In this document: piece after piece, positions 16,950 to 24,549 of the stretch
Numbering within the stretch: position 1 is the first letter of the stretch
Layout of the letters: the number at the start of each line of letters is the position of its first letter
Assembly: GCF_017315985.1 (NCBI RefSeq)
Contig: NZ_JAFLVR010000063.1
Coordinates: forward strand, 1 to 47,356
DNA length: 47,356 nucleotides
From: Candidatus Enterococcus murrayae
Lineage (GTDB): Bacteria > Bacillota > Bacilli > Lactobacillales > Enterococcaceae
Direction: 5' to 3'
The notes under the pieces: generated by a model
What the model saw: the letters and a program-made list of their open reading frames with translations, nothing else
The model's database searches: none
What the model was told of the DNA's origin: nothing
Made by a program: the position numbers and the translations under genes

Positions 16950-17297
16950 ATGAATCCATTGATTCAAGAACTAACTCAAGAACAATTACGTACTGACATC
17001 CCAGCATTCCGCCCTGGGGACACTGTTCGTGTTCACGCGAAAGTTGTCGAAGGAACTCGTGAACGTATCCAGTTATTCGAAGGTGTTGTAATCAAACGCC
17101 GTGGAGCTGGCATCAGCGAAACTTATACTGTACGTAAAATCTCTAATGGTGTTGGTGTGGAACGTACTTTCCCACTTCACACTCCACGTGTTGCAAAAAT
17201 CGAAGTTGTTCGTTACGGTAAAGTGCGTCGTGCAAAACTTTACTATCTACGTGCATTACACGGAAAAGCAGCTCGTATCAAAGAAATTCGTCGTTAA
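16950..17297 (+). CDS. rplS: 50S ribosomal protein L19
   Basis: The 115-residue protein starts [14 protein letters not shown]. It contains the family motifs [27 protein letters not shown] and [13 protein letters not shown], and a basic C terminus. It sits at the interface of the 30S and 50S subunits. The ATG at 16950 is preceded by AAGGAG at 16934-16939; the ATG at 16941 is only one base from the SD and is not the start. It has its own promoter and terminator. It converges on trmD rather than ending the rimM-trmD operon, as it does in many Firmicutes. Confidence 0.97.
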   Translation: MNPLIQELTQEQLRTDIPAFRPGDTVRVHAKVVEGTRERIQLFEGVVIKRRGAGISETYTVRKISNGVGVERTFPLHTPRVAKIEVVRYGKVRRAKLYYLRALHGKAARIKEIRR

Positions 17298-17315
17298 TTC
17301 TAAAGATGTCTTTCG

Positions 17316-17343
17316 AACCCTTGAGAAATCAAGGGTTTTTTTT
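17316..17343 (+). terminator. rplS terminator
   Basis: A nine-bp stem (AACCCTTGA with TCAAGGGTT) closed by a GAAA tetraloop runs directly into a T-tract ending at 17343. It is a textbook intrinsic terminator. Confidence 0.93.
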
Positions 17344-17581
17344 GTAAAAATAAGAGATCTAAAATATAGTCTAACTAAATAAATCAAATGTTGAGCGACT
17401 AGTAAGAAACTCTGTCTTAGAATTATTGGCAAAAGGCTTTTTCTCTGAATAACTAATACACACTAATTATCCTCTCTACTCCGTATCCCCATGGCTGAAC
17501 GACTTTTCTTACTTGGTCAAACTGCTTCTGCGCAATAAAGCTATTACAATCCTGGCAAACTGAATTTAACAGTATGCATAC

Positions 17582-17607
17582 AAAAAAGCCCTTAAAACCA
17601 AGGGCTT
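17582..17607 (-). terminator. trmD operon terminator
   Basis: AAGCCCTT (17586-17593) pairs with AAGGGCTT (17600-17607) over a six-base loop. On the minus strand it is followed by six T, just after the trmD stop. Confidence 0.9.
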
Positions 17608-17615
17608 CTAAAAAA

Positions 17616-18353
17616 TTATTGTTCTTCTTGTTTGATCTCTTTTAAGAATTTTTCCATTTCTGGTGTTAATTTTATATTATCCAGCATATCTGGTCGGCGT
17701 AAATACGTACGACGCAAAGATTCTTTCAATTGCCATTCCTCAATCAAACGATGATTTCCGTTCATCAAAACTTCCGGAACACTCATGCCTTCAAATTCTG
17801 CTGGACGTGTGTATTGCGGATGTTCTAACAAACCGGTCGAATGGGAATCTGTTTTTGCTGAAGTTTGGTTGCCTAAGACATCCGGCAATAAGCGCACTGT
17901 TGCATCGATCATGACCATTGCGCCAAGCTCACCACCAGTTAACACATAATCTCCTAAGGACACTTCATCAGTCACTAAGGAGCGAATCCGCTCATCGTAG
18001 CCTTCGTAATGCCCACAAATGAACACTAGCTGCTCTTCTTGCGAAAATTCCTCCGCCATTTTTTGGTTGAAAGGTTTTCCAGCTGGATCGAGCAGAATCA
18101 CACGCTTCTTCTGAATATCGGTTTCTGCTTCGATTGCTTTCAAATTATCATAAATCGGTTGGACTTTTAGCAGCATGCCTGCACCGCCGCCATATGGATA
18201 ATCATCTACTTGTTTATGTTTGTTGTCCGAATATTCACGGAAATCATGAACGTTAATCTCCAGGATATCCTTCTCAACGGCTTTTCCGATGATTGACTCA
18301 CCTAATGGCCCTTCAATCATATTAGGAAAAATTGTTAATACATCAATCCGCAT
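17616..18353 (-). CDS. trmD: tRNA (guanine-N1)-methyltransferase TrmD
   Basis: TrmD makes m1G37 in tRNAs that read CNN codons, which prevents frameshifting. The 245-residue protein shows the SPOUT/TrmD motifs [36 protein letters not shown] and [16 protein letters not shown]. The C-terminal domain ends normally. The start is ATG at 18353, which gives the usual N terminus and overlaps the rimM stop by 11 bases. The longer frame to 18389 adds residues that are not part of TrmD. It is translationally coupled to rimM and ends at a strong terminator. Confidence 0.95.
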   Translation of the reverse strand: MRIDVLTIFPNMIEGPLGESIIGKAVEKDILEINVHDFREYSDNKHKQVDDYPYGGGAGMLLKVQPIYDNLKAIEAETDIQKKRVILLDPAGKPFNQKMAEEFSQEEQLVFICGHYEGYDERIRSLVTDEVSLGDYVLTGGELGAMVMIDATVRLLPDVLGNQTSAKTDSHSTGLLEHPQYTRPAEFEGMSVPEVLMNGNHRLIEEWQLKESLRRTYLRRPDMLDNIKLTPEMEKFLKEIKQEEQ

Positions 18354-18867
18354 CGTCCAACAACCCTTCCGGAATTTCCACGTGAACAACGTCCTCAGTC
18401 AAGTCGATCGCCTTCACTACAGATTCAATGTAAGGTATTAACGCGTCTTTTTTCCCTTTACGCTTCACGACCCAAACATCATTAGCTCCAGGAGATAGAA
18501 TTTCAGTGATCTTGCCGATTTCCTTCTCTTCCTCATCAACAACTGTTAAACCGATGATTTCATGGTAATAATATTCATGCTCATCTAACTCACCTAATTG
18601 CTTTTCAGAAATCTTTAGAATACCATCGCGAAAAGGTTCGACTAAATTAATATTTTCATAACCTTCAAAACTCAACAAATCAAAGTTTTTATGTCTGCGA
18701 TAACTCGCAATCGTCAAAGGAAGAACATCTTGTTTATCCCGAAACAAGAAAAGTCCTTCTCCAACTCGATAGCGTTCTTCCGTAAAATCAGTAGTAGAAA
18801 TCACGCGTACTTCACCACGAATCCCGTGAGTATTGACGATCTTTCCAACTTTATAGTAATTAGTCAC
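18343..18867 (-). CDS. rimM: Ribosome maturation factor RimM
   Basis: This 174-residue protein binds S19 and assists maturation of the 30S head. The N-terminal RimM domain starts [19 protein letters not shown], and the PRC-barrel-like C-terminal half includes [28 protein letters not shown] and LIPYIESVV. Length and motifs are standard. It overlaps trmD and follows a lipoprotein gene after 23 bases, so it may be transcribed from the lipoprotein promoter. Confidence 0.95.
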   Translation of the reverse strand: MTNYYKVGKIVNTHGIRGEVRVISTTDFTEERYRVGEGLFLFRDKQDVLPLTIASYRRHKNFDLLSFEGYENINLVEPFRDGILKISEKQLGELDEHEYYYHEIIGLTVVDEEEKEIGKITEILSPGANDVWVVKRKGKKDALIPYIESVVKAIDLTEDVVHVEIPEGLLDDAD

Positions 18868-18890
18868 GAATTTTCCTCTTTCTATTTCTT

Positions 18891-19742
18891 CTATTTTGCC
18901 ATTGAAACAGCCATTTTTAAGCTGCTCATCGAATCACCATTCATAATGGTATAGACGGTTTTGTTTTCTTGCCAAACTACGCTATTTGATTGAAGATCAC
19001 CTGTCGCTACACGTAAAGAAATTTGTCCTGCGTCTCTAGGTGCTGGTAAGAAAGCTGTTTCCAGATACTCAACAGCTTGTTTTGCTAATGGAATAGGATC
19101 TTCTTGTTCAAGATTGTTAGCCTGTACAGCTAAACTCCAATTGCCTTCTTTCCACATGATGAAGCTAGAGCCAGCCCCAGCACTGCGATAACCAGTAATA
19201 CTGTGTCCTAGATCAACTTGCTGACCATTTGGATCATAAGTTTGTCCGACTTTATTTTGAGCTGTTTCCTTTGAGTCAAACACTTGGCGTTGAAATTGAG
19301 CCACGGGCGTTTGATTAGTTAGCACTGGATCATTATAAGGTGTATCTTCATTCACAACATAATAATTGACCTTCAATACCCCTTGCTCCTCAGAAGCAGT
19401 GATACCAATTTGTTTCCCTCCGCTGATAGTTGCAGGATCAGGAAACTTGTCATTTGGATAGTTGGCTTTCAATTCATCCATTGCTGACATAGCATGGTTG
19501 CCGTGAGTCGAATCTGTCTTTGTGGAACTCGCTTGTGTCTTCGAATCTGAAGTATTTGGCGATTGCTTATCTGAATTCGACTTGGTTGAGCTTTTATCTG
19601 AAGCAGACACGCTTGTTTTCGAGCCGGTTTTCTCAGTAGCTGCTGCGGTCGACTTCGTGGTGCTATCTTTTGAATCATTATTTCCCGTATTGCAGGCCGT
19701 CAAAACAAACAATGCACTAAACAGCAACAAATATTTTTTCAT
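18891..19742 (-). CDS. Uncharacterised lipoprotein
   Basis: The 283-residue protein has a lipoprotein signal with lipobox LTAC near residue 17. A low-complexity Ser/Thr/Lys/Asp linker (about 20-80) follows, then a folded domain of about 190 residues ([49 protein letters not shown]). No known enzyme motif was recognised. It is tethered to the outer face of the membrane. The ATG follows GGAGGTG. It is wedged between khpA, which ends in its own terminator, and rimM, in a place where Firmicutes usually have none. The function is unknown; it may be an Enterococcus-type accessory insert. Confidence 0.78.
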   Translation of the reverse strand: MKKYLLLFSALFVLTACNTGNNDSKDSTTKSTAAATEKTGSKTSVSASDKSSTKSNSDKQSPNTSDSKTQASSTKTDSTHGNHAMSAMDELKANYPNDKFPDPATISGGKQIGITASEEQGVLKVNYYVVNEDTPYNDPVLTNQTPVAQFQRQVFDSKETAQNKVGQTYDPNGQQVDLGHSITGYRSAGAGSSFIMWKEGNWSLAVQANNLEQEDPIPLAKQAVEYLETAFLPAPRDAGQISLRVATGDLQSNSVVWQENKTVYTIMNGDSMSSLKMAVSMAK

Positions 19743-19782
19743 GATGAAACACCTCCAACCATAGTTTACCGTATTTTTAACG

Positions 19783-19813
19783 AAAAAACACCCGAATCAA
19801 ACTGACTCGAGTG
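19783..19813 (-). terminator. rpsP-khpA terminator
   Basis: An 11-bp stem with two G-U pairs (19789-19799 with 19803-19813) and a three-base loop is followed on the minus strand by six T, just after khpA. Confidence 0.88.
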
Positions 19814-19820
19814 CTTTACT

Positions 19821-20066
19821 TTATTTACCATCCACGATGTTAAGACGAACTTTTTTCGGTCCATTTGTCCGAACACTATAAACGATCGTACGGATCGCCT
19901 TTGCCACTCGGCCTTGTTTTCCGATAATTCTACCGATATCTTCAGGTGCAACAGTTAAGTTGTACTCTAAGAAATCGTTAGACTCTTCGATCTCTAATTT
20001 CACTTCTTCAGGTTTTGTCACCAAAGGGTGGACAATGGTCAACACAAGGTTAGTTAAATCTTGCAT
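19821..20066 (-). CDS. khpA: KhpA, KH-domain RNA-binding protein
   Basis: The 81-residue protein is a single KH domain with the RNA-binding GxxG loop in RIIGKQGRVAKAIRT. The family (YlqC/KhpA) partners with KhpB/Jag and affects small-RNA binding and cell elongation in streptococci and related bacteria. It sits 11 bases behind rpsP, the conserved position in Firmicutes. The length is normal. Confidence 0.93.
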   Translation of the reverse strand: MQDLTNLVLTIVHPLVTKPEEVKLEIEESNDFLEYNLTVAPEDIGRIIGKQGRVAKAIRTIVYSVRTNGPKKVRLNIVDGK

Positions 20067-20077
20067 AATTGATCACC

Positions 20078-20353
20078 TTATTTCTTAGCGAATTTAGCGT
20101 CGTGGTGTTTTTGCATGATGCCTTCTTTAGAAAGAATGTTACGAACTGTATCAGAAGGTTGTGCACCTTTTTGTAACCAGTTTAAAACATCTTCTTCTTT
20201 TAATACGACTTCTGCAGGGTCTTTCAAAGGATTGTAAGTACCCACAGTTTCGATAAAACGTCCATCACGAGGAGAACGAGAATCAGCAACAACGATACGG
20301 TAGAAAGGTTTCTTTTTAGAACCCATACGTTTCAAGCGAATTTTAACTGCCAT
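20078..20353 (-). CDS. rpsP: 30S ribosomal protein S16
   Basis: The 91-residue protein begins [20 protein letters not shown], with [18 protein letters not shown] and YNPLKDP following, all conserved in S16. The ATG follows GGAGGTG. It is the first gene of the rpsP-khpA operon and has a well-formed promoter at 20392-20420. Confidence 0.97.
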   Translation of the reverse strand: MAVKIRLKRMGSKKKPFYRIVVADSRSPRDGRFIETVGTYNPLKDPAEVVLKEEDVLNWLQKGAQPSDTVRNILSKEGIMQKHHDAKFAKK

Positions 20354-20391
20354 TGTATAACTACACCTCCATATAATTAATCACAAGATGT

Positions 20392-20420
20392 AGTCTAACA
20401 CGCTTTGAGTTAGCTGTAAA
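20392..20420 (-). promoter_or_regulatory. rpsP promoter
   Basis: On the minus strand TTTACA (20420-20415) and TAGACT (20397-20392) are 17 bases apart, and TG lies one base before the -10. The -35 sits in one arm of a nine-bp inverted repeat (about 20413-20437). Confidence 0.7.
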
Positions 20421-20464
20421 GAGTTTTTTCTTTACAGCTTGATTTTTCTTCGTAAGCATATCTT

Positions 20465-20493
20465 TTGCACCTTTTACTTATTTTTTGTAAGAT
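20465..20493 (+). promoter_or_regulatory. Promoter of the FMN reductase gene
   Basis: TTGCAC (20465-20470) and TAAGAT (20488-20493) are separated by 17 bases and lie about 50 bases before the start codon. Confidence 0.5.
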
Positions 20494-20544
20494 TAATACA
20501 TCGAATAACAAACGTAATGTTATTTCAGATTAGGAGGAATTATT

Positions 20545-21099
20545 ATGACAAAGACAATTGGTATCTTAGTGGGAAGCTTAAGAAAAGACTCTTACAACAA
20601 AATCGTTGCAAAAAAATTTGCAGAATTATTACCTGAAGGATTCGAAGCAAAATTTATCGAAATCGGAGATCTTCCATTTTACAATGAAGACCTTGAAGTT
20701 GAGGGCTCCGTTCCTGAAGCTTGGTCTCGTTTTCGTAAGGACGTTAGCGAAGTCGACGGCTTATTCTTCGTAACGCCTGAGTATAATCGTTCTGTTCCAG
20801 CTGCATTGAAAAATGCATTAGACGTTGGTTCTCGTCCTATGGGAAGCAGTGTTTGGGGTGGAAAACCAGGTTTAGTAGTAACCGTATCACCTGGCGGCCC
20901 TGGTGGCTTTGGTGCAAACCATGCTTTGCGTCAATCATTAGTATTCTTAGACGTTCCAACTTTACAACAACCTGAAGCTTATATTGGCGGCATCATGAAC
21001 TTAATCGACAATGATGGACACATTGCCGACGGCACAGTGGACTTCTTTAAGATGATTACTGATAAATACGTTGAATTCTTCAACAAATTAGTGAAATAG
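20545..21099 (+). CDS. NAD(P)H-dependent FMN reductase (flavodoxin-like quinone/azo/chromate reductase)
   Basis: The 184-residue protein belongs to the NADPH-dependent FMN reductase family (ChrR/YieF/azoreductase-like). The FMN phosphate loop is GSLRKDSYN near residue 10, and the second conserved block is FVTPEYNRSVPAALKNALD near residue 75. VSPGGPGGFGANHALRQ contributes to the flavin and substrate pocket. It is probably a soluble quinone or nitro reductase in oxidative-stress defence; the substrate is not predictable. The ATG follows AGGAGG. It has its own promoter and terminator and so is monocistronic. Confidence 0.9.
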   Translation: MTKTIGILVGSLRKDSYNKIVAKKFAELLPEGFEAKFIEIGDLPFYNEDLEVEGSVPEAWSRFRKDVSEVDGLFFVTPEYNRSVPAALKNALDVGSRPMGSSVWGGKPGLVVTVSPGGPGGFGANHALRQSLVFLDVPTLQQPEAYIGGIMNLIDNDGHIADGTVDFFKMITDKYVEFFNKLVK

Positions 21100-21160
21100 T
21101 CTAATAAGCTTTGAATTAACTGATTCAAAAGTCTTTTGAAAAATACTTAACAAAACGAGA

Positions 21161-21214
21161 GCAAACGAACATATAGCTATTGATTTCGATAGTAAATGTT
21201 CGTCTGCCTTTTTT
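21161..21214 (+). terminator. Terminator of the FMN reductase gene
   Basis: A 12-bp stem with one mismatch (21161-21172 with 21196-21207) is closed by a partly paired loop and followed by T at 21209-21214. Confidence 0.8.
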
Positions 21215-21285
21215 ATTTGATAAGAAATTGGTGGTTCTAACGAATGTTTCTTGTTGGATCAGCCCCTCTTTTAAGAAAAAAACTG

Positions 21286-21294
21286 TGATATACT
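21286..21294 (+). promoter_or_regulatory. Extended -10 promoter of the GNAT gene
   Basis: TGATATACT has the TGnTATAxT form, about 28 bases before the start. No clear -35 is needed or seen. Confidence 0.55.
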
Positions 21295-21322
21295 TGTTAA
21301 TAAACTATCTGGGAGGGATTAT

Positions 21323-21970
21323 TTGTCCATTACTATTAGACTTGAAGAAGAACAAGATTATCGCCAAGTTGAGGAAATTACAAGAGAGGCTTTCTGGAAT
21401 TTATATGTGCCTGGTGCTGAAGAACATTACCTCGCACACACTCTCCGCAAACACCCTGATTTTATTCCAGAATTAACATTCGTCATCGAATTGGATGGAA
21501 AAATCATCGGTAGTATCTTTTACAGTAAAGCAAAGATTATCGATTACAATGGAACCGAATATCCTATTATTTCCTTTGGTCCCGTTAGCATTCACCCCAA
21601 CTATCATCGACAAGGCTATGGACGAATGTTGATCCAGCATTCTATTGCTGAGGCGAAACGTCTAGACTATGAAGCAATCGTGATTGGCGGCTTTACTTAT
21701 CACTATCATTCTTATGGATTTGTCGGTACCAAAAAATATAATATTTCTATGCCTGATGGGAAATTTTATACAGGAATTATGGCTTTGCCATTGAAGGCTG
21801 GAGCTCTTGATAAGATTCATGGTAAAATCTATTTTTCTGAAGGAATGTACCCGAATCTTGAAGGTTTAGAAGATTTTGATCAAACTTTTCCGAATAAGAA
21901 AAAACAGTTACTACCCTGTCAAGCAAAATTTGAAGCCGCAGCTAGCGAAATAGATATTAATGAGTATTAA
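21323..21970 (+). CDS. GNAT-family N-acetyltransferase
   Basis: The 215-residue protein has a GNAT fold in its first 150 residues. Motif A is FGPVSIHPNYHRQGYGRMLI, with the acetyl-CoA pyrophosphate loop R/QxxGxG/A as HRQGYGR. It is preceded by strands FVIELDGKIIGSIFYS. A C-terminal extension of about 60 residues is shared with YhbS-like members. The substrate is unknown. The start is TTG at 21323 after GGGAGG (21311-21316). It is monocistronic and shares a terminator with the converging DHFR-like gene. Confidence 0.87.
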   Translation: MSITIRLEEEQDYRQVEEITREAFWNLYVPGAEEHYLAHTLRKHPDFIPELTFVIELDGKIIGSIFYSKAKIIDYNGTEYPIISFGPVSIHPNYHRQGYGRMLIQHSIAEAKRLDYEAIVIGGFTYHYHSYGFVGTKKYNISMPDGKFYTGIMALPLKAGALDKIHGKIYFSEGMYPNLEGLEDFDQTFPNKKKQLLPCQAKFEAAASEIDINEY

Positions 21971-21995
21971 AAAAAGCCAGAAATCTGGCTTTTTT
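21971..21995. terminator. Bidirectional terminator
   Basis: A ten-bp stem (AAAAAGCCAG with CTGGCTTTTT) closed by an AAAT loop has T-tracts on both strands. It serves the GNAT gene and the minus-strand reductase, whose stop overlaps it. Confidence 0.9.
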
Positions 21996-22506
21996 ATTTT
22001 TTTAAATGCAACTGAGCAAACTGCCCAAACTGTTCTGTTTCTAACAGCTGTAATTTTTGTTGATTGGCTTGAGGTAAAAATAAAGGAACGCCCTCTCCTA
22101 ATAAAATTGGTACAATTTGTATCCACCATTCTTCAATCAGCCCTGCTTCAATCACTGGCTTCAAAAGGGCTCCTCCGCCGACTACCCAAACAGTTTTATT
22201 TGCAGGAAGCTCTTTAATAAACTCAACTGGATCTTTCGCAACAACATGAAGGTTCTCATCAACCTCAATACCCGAACGGCTGAATACATAGTTTTCTTTT
22301 TCTGGATAAATGTCTTCAAGCTCTGCATCCCGCTTAACGGCTTCATAGGTTCGTCTGCCCATCATCGTATAATCAATCATTTGATAAAACTCATCATAAG
22401 GAACAAGTTCTCCACCTTCTTGACGATATAACCATTCTAATCGATCCTCTTTATCCGCCAAATAACCATCTAAGCTGATTGCTCCATAAAAAACGGCTCT
22501 TGCCAC
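21994..22506 (-). CDS. Dihydrofolate reductase-like protein (RibD C-terminal family)
   Basis: The protein has about 170 residues. It shows the RibD-C/DHFR-like fold signatures: AISLDGYLAD near the N terminus, TMMGRRTYEAV near residue 52, and VWVVGGGALLKPVIEAGLIEE around residue 110. The last is the NADPH-binding turn and helix. It is probably an NADPH-dependent reductase of unknown substrate, and not housekeeping FolA. The GTG at 22506 has AGAGG 8 bases upstream, whereas the GTG at 22515 overlaps that SD. It follows tag after about 50 bases with no terminator between them and is probably co-transcribed. Confidence 0.85.
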   Translation of the reverse strand: MARAVFYGAISLDGYLADKEDRLEWLYRQEGGELVPYDEFYQMIDYTMMGRRTYEAVKRDAELEDIYPEKENYVFSRSGIEVDENLHVVAKDPVEFIKELPANKTVWVVGGGALLKPVIEAGLIEEWWIQIVPILLGEGVPLFLPQANQQKLQLLETEQFGQFAQLHLKK

Positions 22507-22558
22507 TGAGTCCACCTCTTTCCTTTATTGCTTAATTTTATCAAGTGTAGAAAAGTAT

Positions 22559-23140
22559 TCAAGAAGATTGCTTAAAGTACGTTTTCACTTCTTCGTGACG
22601 AAAGCACGCCATTTCATGATCGTTAACGATTCCAACAGCTTGTAAAAAAGCATAGATCGTTGTACTACCAACAAACTTAAACCCACGTTTCTTTAAATCT
22701 TTAGCAATTTTGTCTGATAGTTCAGTTTTAGCAGGCACCTCTGAAATGGCGCCTATTTTATTATCAATGACTTGATGATTGGTGAAGCCCCATAAATAAT
22801 CAGAAAAACTTAACCCCGCTGCCTGCATCTCTAGAATTTTCTGTGCATTGATGATTGCAGCTTCGATTTTGCGACGATTGCGAATGATTCCAGCATCCAG
22901 CATTAACTCTTCTATTTTTGCTTCATCAAAACTGGCAACCTTCTCAATCTCAAATTGTTCATACGCCTGATCAAAATTATCCATCTTATTCAAAATAGTT
23001 TGCCAACTTAATCCTGCTTGATTCATATCTAAAACTAGCTTTCTAAACAGGCGTTGATCATCATATTCCGGAACACCCCACACCGTATCATGATAGACTT
23101 GCATATTCTCATTACTCCCTGACCATTGACAACGATACAT
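22559..23140 (-). CDS. tag: DNA-3-methyladenine glycosylase I
   Basis: Tag removes 3-methyladenine from alkylated DNA. The protein has about 193 residues and starts MYRCQWSGSNENMQVYHDTVWG, with the Zn-site Cys and His of the family (the C terminus has another Cys/His set in HEMACFRHEEV). Other conserved segments are AGLSWQTILNKMDNF, the helix-hairpin-helix region IRNRRKIEAAI, and KRGFKFVGSTTIYAFLQAVG. The ATG at 23140 has AGGAG exactly 8 bases upstream; the longer frame to 23218 adds a non-homologous stretch. An extended -10 promoter lies at 23191-23199. Confidence 0.94.
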   Translation of the reverse strand: MYRCQWSGSNENMQVYHDTVWGVPEYDDQRLFRKLVLDMNQAGLSWQTILNKMDNFDQAYEQFEIEKVASFDEAKIEELMLDAGIIRNRRKIEAAIINAQKILEMQAAGLSFSDYLWGFTNHQVIDNKIGAISEVPAKTELSDKIAKDLKKRGFKFVGSTTIYAFLQAVGIVNDHEMACFRHEEVKTYFKQSS

Positions 23141-23190
23141 CTTCATCACTCCTAATCTCAGTTTCAAAAAACGAACATACGCTCCCCTCC

Positions 23191-23199
23191 AGTATATCA
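23191..23199 (-). promoter_or_regulatory. Extended -10 promoter of tag
   Basis: Read on the minus strand, TGATATACT lies about 50 bases before the tag start. Its upstream region abuts the divergent gntR promoter. Confidence 0.5.
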
Positions 23200-23217
23200 G
23201 AAATCGAAAAAAAGTCA

Positions 23218-23253
23218 TTGCTTAAACTAAGTGTACTATGTATACTAGTACAC
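23218..23253 (+). promoter_or_regulatory. gntR-ABC operon promoter with overlapping GntR (YtrA-type) operator
   Basis: TTGCTT (23218-23223) and TATACT (23241-23246) are 17 bases apart. A perfect inverted repeat, GTGTACTA (23231-23238) and TAGTACAC (23246-23253) with a 7-base spacer, covers the -10. The GTGTAC/GTACAC ends match operators of YtrA-type GntR regulators, so autorepression is likely. Confidence 0.8.
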
Positions 23254-23281
23254 ACGAACAACCTAATAAGGTGGTGACGAT

Positions 23282-23668
23282 ATGGTTCGAATCGATAAAA
23301 ATAGTAGTCGAGCTTACTACGAGCAGCTAGTATTAGGAATCAAAGAGGATATTTTACATGGGATTCTGCAGCCGGGAGACAAAATCCCATCAGTCAGAGA
23401 GATGGCCAAGCAGTTATTGATGAACCCAAATACCATAAGTAAGGCCTATAAAGTACTTGAAGCAGAGAAAGTTTTAGTCACTGTCAAAGGGAAAGGTACC
23501 TTTGTTCGTGCAATTGAGGAATTACCTCGAGACGAAATTCGTGTTCAAGAACTGAAAAATACGCTAAATGAATTAGTTATTGAAGCACATCATTTACAAG
23601 TCACGCAAGAAGAATTACTGCAATGGATACAAGAGGCAGAAAAAAAATTAGGAGGTCAGTCATCTTGA
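23282..23668 (+). CDS. GntR-family regulator, YtrA subfamily
   Basis: The 128-residue protein has an N-terminal winged helix typical of GntR (YYEQLVLGIKEDILHGILQPGDKIPSVREMA, shown here in parts: GDKIPSVREMAKQLLMNPN, then TISKAYKVLEAEKVLVTVKG). Its short helical C-terminal tail defines the YtrA group. Such proteins lack a ligand domain and repress ABC-transporter operons that respond to cell-wall-active peptides or antibiotics. It is the first gene of gntR-ABC-permease-vanZ. A matching operator overlaps the promoter, and the ABC gene overlaps its stop by four bases. Confidence 0.93.
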   Translation: MVRIDKNSSRAYYEQLVLGIKEDILHGILQPGDKIPSVREMAKQLLMNPNTISKAYKVLEAEKVLVTVKGKGTFVRAIEELPRDEIRVQELKNTLNELVIEAHHLQVTQEELLQWIQEAEKKLGGQSS

Positions 23669-24549
23669 TTGTCAAAAATTTAGCAAAAACAATCGATCAG
23701 CTCTCTGTCCTGAAAGATATTGAGTTCACATTAAATGATAATGAAATTGTTGGTCTTGTTGGTCGAAACGGTTCAGGGAAAACTACCTTATTCCGAATAC
23801 TTGCTGGGCACTATTTGCCTGATGAGGGCGATATTCTAATTGATCAAGAATCGGTATTTGAACATCCAGCTGTTAAACAAGAAATCTTTTTTATTGATGA
23901 AAAAGAAAATTTTTTACGGACATATTCTATTCAAAAAATCGGCAAATTTTATCAATTAGCTTATTCAAAGTTTGATCAATCACTGTTTGTTGAATTAGTG
24001 AAAAAGCATAATTTTTCATTAATTCAAAATTATCGACAATTATCAAAGGGAGAACAAGCTCTATTTCAAATCATTCTAGCAATCTGTTCGAATGCACAAT
24101 ATTTATTATTGGATGAGCCTTTCGATGGATTAGATGTCATTATTAAAAAGGAAGTGATCGGTTTACTAATGGAACATCTTGTCGAATATTCAAGAACCGC
24201 TATGATCGCCTCACATAATTTAGCCGAATTAGAGAGTTTGGTAGATCGTGTCCTGCTTTTAAAAAATCAAACAATCATCAAAGATTATCGTTTAGAAGAA
24301 ATGCGTGAAAAGGCCAAAAAGCTTCAGCTTGTATTCAAAACAAAAAAGGTTCCAGCTATAGTAAAAGAAAATTCTAAAATGCTCGATTTTCAAGGGCGTG
24401 TCGTTACTGTCGTTTTTGAGCACTTTTCAGAAGAACTTGAAACGGCAATTAAAGGATTTGAACCGCTTGTTTATGAAGAACTACCTTTAACCTTGGAAGA
24501 TATTTTCGAGGCAAATTTGAAGTCATCCAGAAAGGGGCATTTGAAATGA
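23665..24549 (+). CDS. ABC transporter ATP-binding protein
   Basis: The protein has about 294 residues. It has Walker A GRNGSGKTT near residue 37, the signature LSKGEQ, Walker B YLLLDEP followed by FDGLD, and the switch His in IASHNLAE. A C-terminal extension of about 80 residues is typical of ABC-2 exporters of the YtrB/BcrA type. It would power the membrane protein encoded next. The start is TTG at 23665 inside the gntR stop (TTGA), 9 bases after AGGAGG; an in-frame start at 23623 lies deep inside gntR. It overlaps the permease start by four bases. Confidence 0.9.
   Translation: MIVKNLAKTIDQLSVLKDIEFTLNDNEIVGLVGRNGSGKTTLFRILAGHYLPDEGDILIDQESVFEHPAVKQEIFFIDEKENFLRTYSIQKIGKFYQLAYSKFDQSLFVELVKKHNFSLIQNYRQLSKGEQALFQIILAICSNAQYLLLDEPFDGLDVIIKKEVIGLLMEHLVEYSRTAMIASHNLAELESLVDRVLLLKNQTIIKDYRLEEMREKAKKLQLVFKTKKVPAIVKENSKMLDFQGRVVTVVFEHFSEELETAIKGFEPLVYEELPLTLEDIFEANLKSSRKGHLK

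Larger units (their letters stand above)
17298..17615. other. Intergenic region between rplS and trmD
   Basis: The 318 bases contain the rplS terminator at the left and the trmD terminator at the right. Nothing recognisable lies between about 17345 and 17580: no long frame, repeat or RNA fold. Confidence 0.6.

Noticed and set aside
17345-17580. Possible remnant gene between rplS and trmD
   Set aside because: No frame, homology or repeat could be supported in this stretch.
20413-20437. Nine-bp hairpin upstream of rpsP as a terminator
   Set aside because: No gene would use it on either strand, its loop rather than its tail holds the T-run, and it overlaps the rpsP -35.
22559-23218. Longer N terminus for Tag starting at 23218
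   Set aside because: The extra residues do not fit the family. The ATG at 23140 has an SD exactly 8 bases upstream.
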